From Bacillota bacterium (lineage in GTDB: Bacteria; Bacillota; Clostridia; Lachnospirales; Lachnospiraceae): a DNA stretch of 14,703 nucleotides. Under the pieces are notes generated by a model. That model was not told the origin of the DNA, searched no databases, and saw only the letters and a program-made list of their open reading frames with translations. Position 1 is the first letter of the stretch. Each line of letters begins with the position of its first letter. The position numbers and the translations under genes were made by a program. Location: contig JAEZVF010000071.1 of NCBI GenBank assembly GCA_023443225.1, positions 1-14,703 of the forward strand, read 5' to 3'. This document shows, in pieces, positions 13,311-14,703 of the stretch.

Positions 13311-14327
13311 CTATTTTAGTTCGATTTCGAGGCTTCCTTTTCCTGCTTTACTATGAATCGTTGCTAATGCACCATTAATTATTGTCATCTGAGGTGGCTT
13401 ATGTCCGATATCCGCTTCCAGAATAATCGGAACATTAAGCTCCTCAAGAACTGATAACACTGCTTCCTCGTAAGAAATCTCATACATTGGAGTAAAAAAG
13501 GTAGGACGGCCGAATACAAATCCCTTAGCAGTATCAAACCATCCAGCTTCCTTTAGCTGCCACAAGCCTCTGGTCAAAGCATCACTGTTTAATGCAAAAC
13601 TTTCCAGATACCATAAGATGCCGTCTTGCCTGTACTTATTTATGAAATTAACCGTCTGATCAAACCGAGTACCAACAAGATTTAATAATACATCCAGACA
13701 GCCACCCAGCAAACGCCCGGACATCGTAATCTCTTTCTTGGGTGGAACATTCTTCCAAACCACAGGCTGGTCTAGTCGATAACTTTCAAACCCTGTAATT
13801 TTATCATAAAAACCATCTTCGTAAAAATCAAAACTAGTTTGAATAACCTTCTTGCCTTCTAAAATAGCCAGATTATCTTCCAACGCCTTATGCCATTTTC
13901 CCATACCAAAATCATTAAAATTGCAACTGTAAACTGTTGCAATGTCACAGTTGGTAGTTATGGTAAAATCTATCCCAGTGTTATCGGAATACCCTTGAAA
14001 CCATTTTGGATTCTTCCGAATCATCTCAAAGTCCACAAAGTTAAGCATTTCTACAAGATAATCTCCACCTTTTGCAGAGATAATCCATTGAACTTTCTCA
14101 TTCTCAAATAATTCACATAATTCATCAGCCCGTGTTCTAGCATCTGTACTTCTTCCTTTCTCACTTGAGCGAACATGAGCTGTCTCAATAACAGTAAACC
14201 CTCTTTTCCTAAACTGCTCCTTGCCATGGTCAAGTCGAATCATATCCAATTCTTTTTTATTTCCGTCTGAAGGTGCCGTTATTCCAATATAAGAACCCTT
14301 ATCTAAAAATTGTGGATAAATCATCAT
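13311..14327 (-). CDS. S66-family LD-carboxypeptidase (LdcA/MccF-like)
   Basis: A 338-residue cytosolic serine peptidase. The N-terminal domain opens with GSYIGITAPSDG. The nucleophile Ser114 is in GYSDNT, Glu242 in LESFALNSD and His309 in IGHKPPQ; together they make the S66 Ser-Glu-His triad. Family members remove the terminal D-Ala from muropeptide tetrapeptides during peptidoglycan recycling, or cleave microcin C-type conjugates for immunity (MccF). The extended middle region and GRPTFFTP look closer to the MccF-like branch, so the substrate is left open. Start ATG 14327 (ATG 14324 is adjacent) has AAAGGATG upstream. Its 5' end contains a DnaA-box sequence (14311-14319). It lies upstream of the LtaS-like gene with no clear terminator between them. 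Confidence 0.9.
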   Translation of the reverse strand: MMIYPQFLDKGSYIGITAPSDGNKKELDMIRLDHGKEQFRKRGFTVIETAHVRSSEKGRSTDARTRADELCELFENEKVQWIISAKGGDYLVEMLNFVDFEMIRKNPKWFQGYSDNTGIDFTITTNCDIATVYSCNFNDFGMGKWHKALEDNLAILEGKKVIQTSFDFYEDGFYDKITGFESYRLDQPVVWKNVPPKKEITMSGRLLGGCLDVLLNLVGTRFDQTVNFINKYRQDGILWYLESFALNSDALTRGLWQLKEAGWFDTAKGFVFGRPTFFTPMYEISYEEAVLSVLEELNVPIILEADIGHKPPQMTIINGALATIHSKAGKGSLEIELK

Positions 14328-14455
14328 TCAAACATCCTTTCTTTCCTACTAATATAAGCTATTTTGTAGTTTAATCTATTTTTATGTACGAATACAAAAT
14401 CTATTTGGTAATTTATGTAAAGTTATGCACAATGAAATGTTGATAATGTGGATAA
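14311..14455. promoter_or_regulatory. Cluster of DnaA-box-like 9-mers
   Basis: TGTGGATAA (complement of TTATCCACA) occurs at 14311-14319 and 14447-14455, and TTATGCACA at 14423-14431 on the plus strand. These match TTATnCACA exactly. Weaker relatives (TTATGTACG 14382-14390, TTATGTAAA near 14413) lie between. A very AT-rich stretch follows. Whether DnaA binds here is unknown. Confidence 0.4.
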
Positions 14456-14577
14456 ATGGAAATTTTTAGTAATCTATTTGTTTTTTATATTTTGCTTTAT
14501 ACTAAAAATAACTAAACTCTTATATATTATATATCATCCTATATAAATAATAATACATAACTTTCATAAAAAATACA
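14456..14577. other. Gene-free, very AT-rich spacer
   Basis: About 120 bases of almost pure A/T, including TATATATTATATAT, between the S66 upstream region and the inverted repeat. No ORF, RNA gene or convincing promoter was seen. It resembles an easily melted region. Confidence 0.5.
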
Positions 14578-14582
14578 AAGGG

Positions 14583-14621
14583 GCTGTCGCTTTAACGATT
14601 GAAAAATCGTGAAGCGGCAGC
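14583..14621. terminator. Palindrome at the end of the right-hand element
   Basis: GCTGTCGCTTTAACGATT (14583-14600) pairs with AATCGTGAAGCGGCAGC (14605-14621) around GAAA, with one bulged base and two G-T pairs, followed on the plus strand by TTCTTTTTGG. It overlaps the last codons of the transposase and probably stops transcription entering the element from the left. In the left copy this palindrome was split by the IS3 element. Confidence 0.7.
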
Positions 14622-14703
14622 TTCTTTTTGGTCTAAAAATGTAATCTCTCTATCTGTAGCAGCCCAATTTAAACGGTATTTGTTAAAAATAACGTACCTT
14701 AAG
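14592..14703 (-). CDS. C-terminal end of a probable transposase, intact 3' end, partial
   Basis: The final 36 codons of the gene also seen at 2-127, here ending Phe-Phe-Asn-Arg-TAA. The start lies beyond the window. Residues include RYVIFNKYRLNW and LDQKEAAASRFFNR. No catalytic residue is in view, so the family cannot be named. Duplication, inverted orientation and the overlapping palindrome are the grounds for calling it a mobile-element gene. Confidence 0.6.
   Translation of the reverse strand, partial: LRYVIFNKYRLNWAATDREITFLDQKEAAASRFFNR

Larger units (their letters stand above)
14578..14703. repeat. Right arm of the inverted repeat (intact copy)
   Basis: This 126-base stretch is the exact reverse complement of 22-127 joined to 2083-2102. 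It is the uninterrupted form that reveals the IS3 insertion point in the left copy. It runs off the end of the window. Confidence 0.95.

Noticed and set aside
1..14703. CRISPR array, tRNA, rRNA, toxin-antitoxin or defence genes
   Set aside because: No regularly spaced repeats, tRNA cloverleaf, rRNA-like sequence or recognisable defence protein was found on either strand.

Overview
This is an AT-rich window with strong GGAGG ribosome binding sites. It carries a GatCAB amidotransferase operon led by an archaeal-type AspRS under a T-box, plus a FliK-like flagellar gene and a PilZ gene. That combination suggests a motile Gram-positive anaerobe of the Clostridia, most likely Lachnospiraceae or a close relative. 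The assignment is inferred from gene content; no 16S rRNA or other marker is present.

Layout. Positions 1-127 hold the 3' end of a probable transposase gene, and the last ~126 bases hold an identical copy in inverted orientation. The left copy is interrupted by a complete 1952-bp IS3-family element (128-2079) with a 3-bp AAT target duplication. This element has the usual orfA/orfB pair, a -1 frameshift site and an unusual convergent passenger ORF (286-636). Next come a SAM-dependent methyltransferase (2160-3041) with its terminator, and a FliK-like hook-length protein (3176-5056) preceded by a candidate sigma-D (flagellar) promoter. A long imperfect palindrome then separates it from a convergent PilZ-domain gene (5168-5527).

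From 5629 to about 10980 the minus strand carries one operon: T-box leader, aspS, gatC, gatA, gatB, terminator. The AspRS is of the type that also charges tRNA-Asn with Asp, and GatCAB amidates the mischarged Asp-tRNA-Asn (and Glu-tRNA-Gln). The leader's apparent specifier region reads GAAC, overlapping a Glu codon (GAA) and an Asn codon (AAC), as in the dual-specificity T-box described for the Clostridium acetobutylicum transamidation operon.

Upstream on the same strand lie an LtaS-like membrane phosphoglycerol transferase/sulfatase (11106-13223) with a Thr-Pro repeat linker, and an S66 LD-carboxypeptidase (13311-14327). Both are likely cell-envelope proteins. Between the S66 gene and the right-hand transposase copy is a very AT-rich spacer with a small cluster of DnaA-box-like 9-mers.

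The chromosomal genes are ordinary. The unusual content is the nested insertion history at the left edge, the inverted repeats that bound the window, the IS passenger ORF, the dual-codon T-box and the DnaA-box cluster. I saw no defence system, CRISPR array, tRNA or rRNA.
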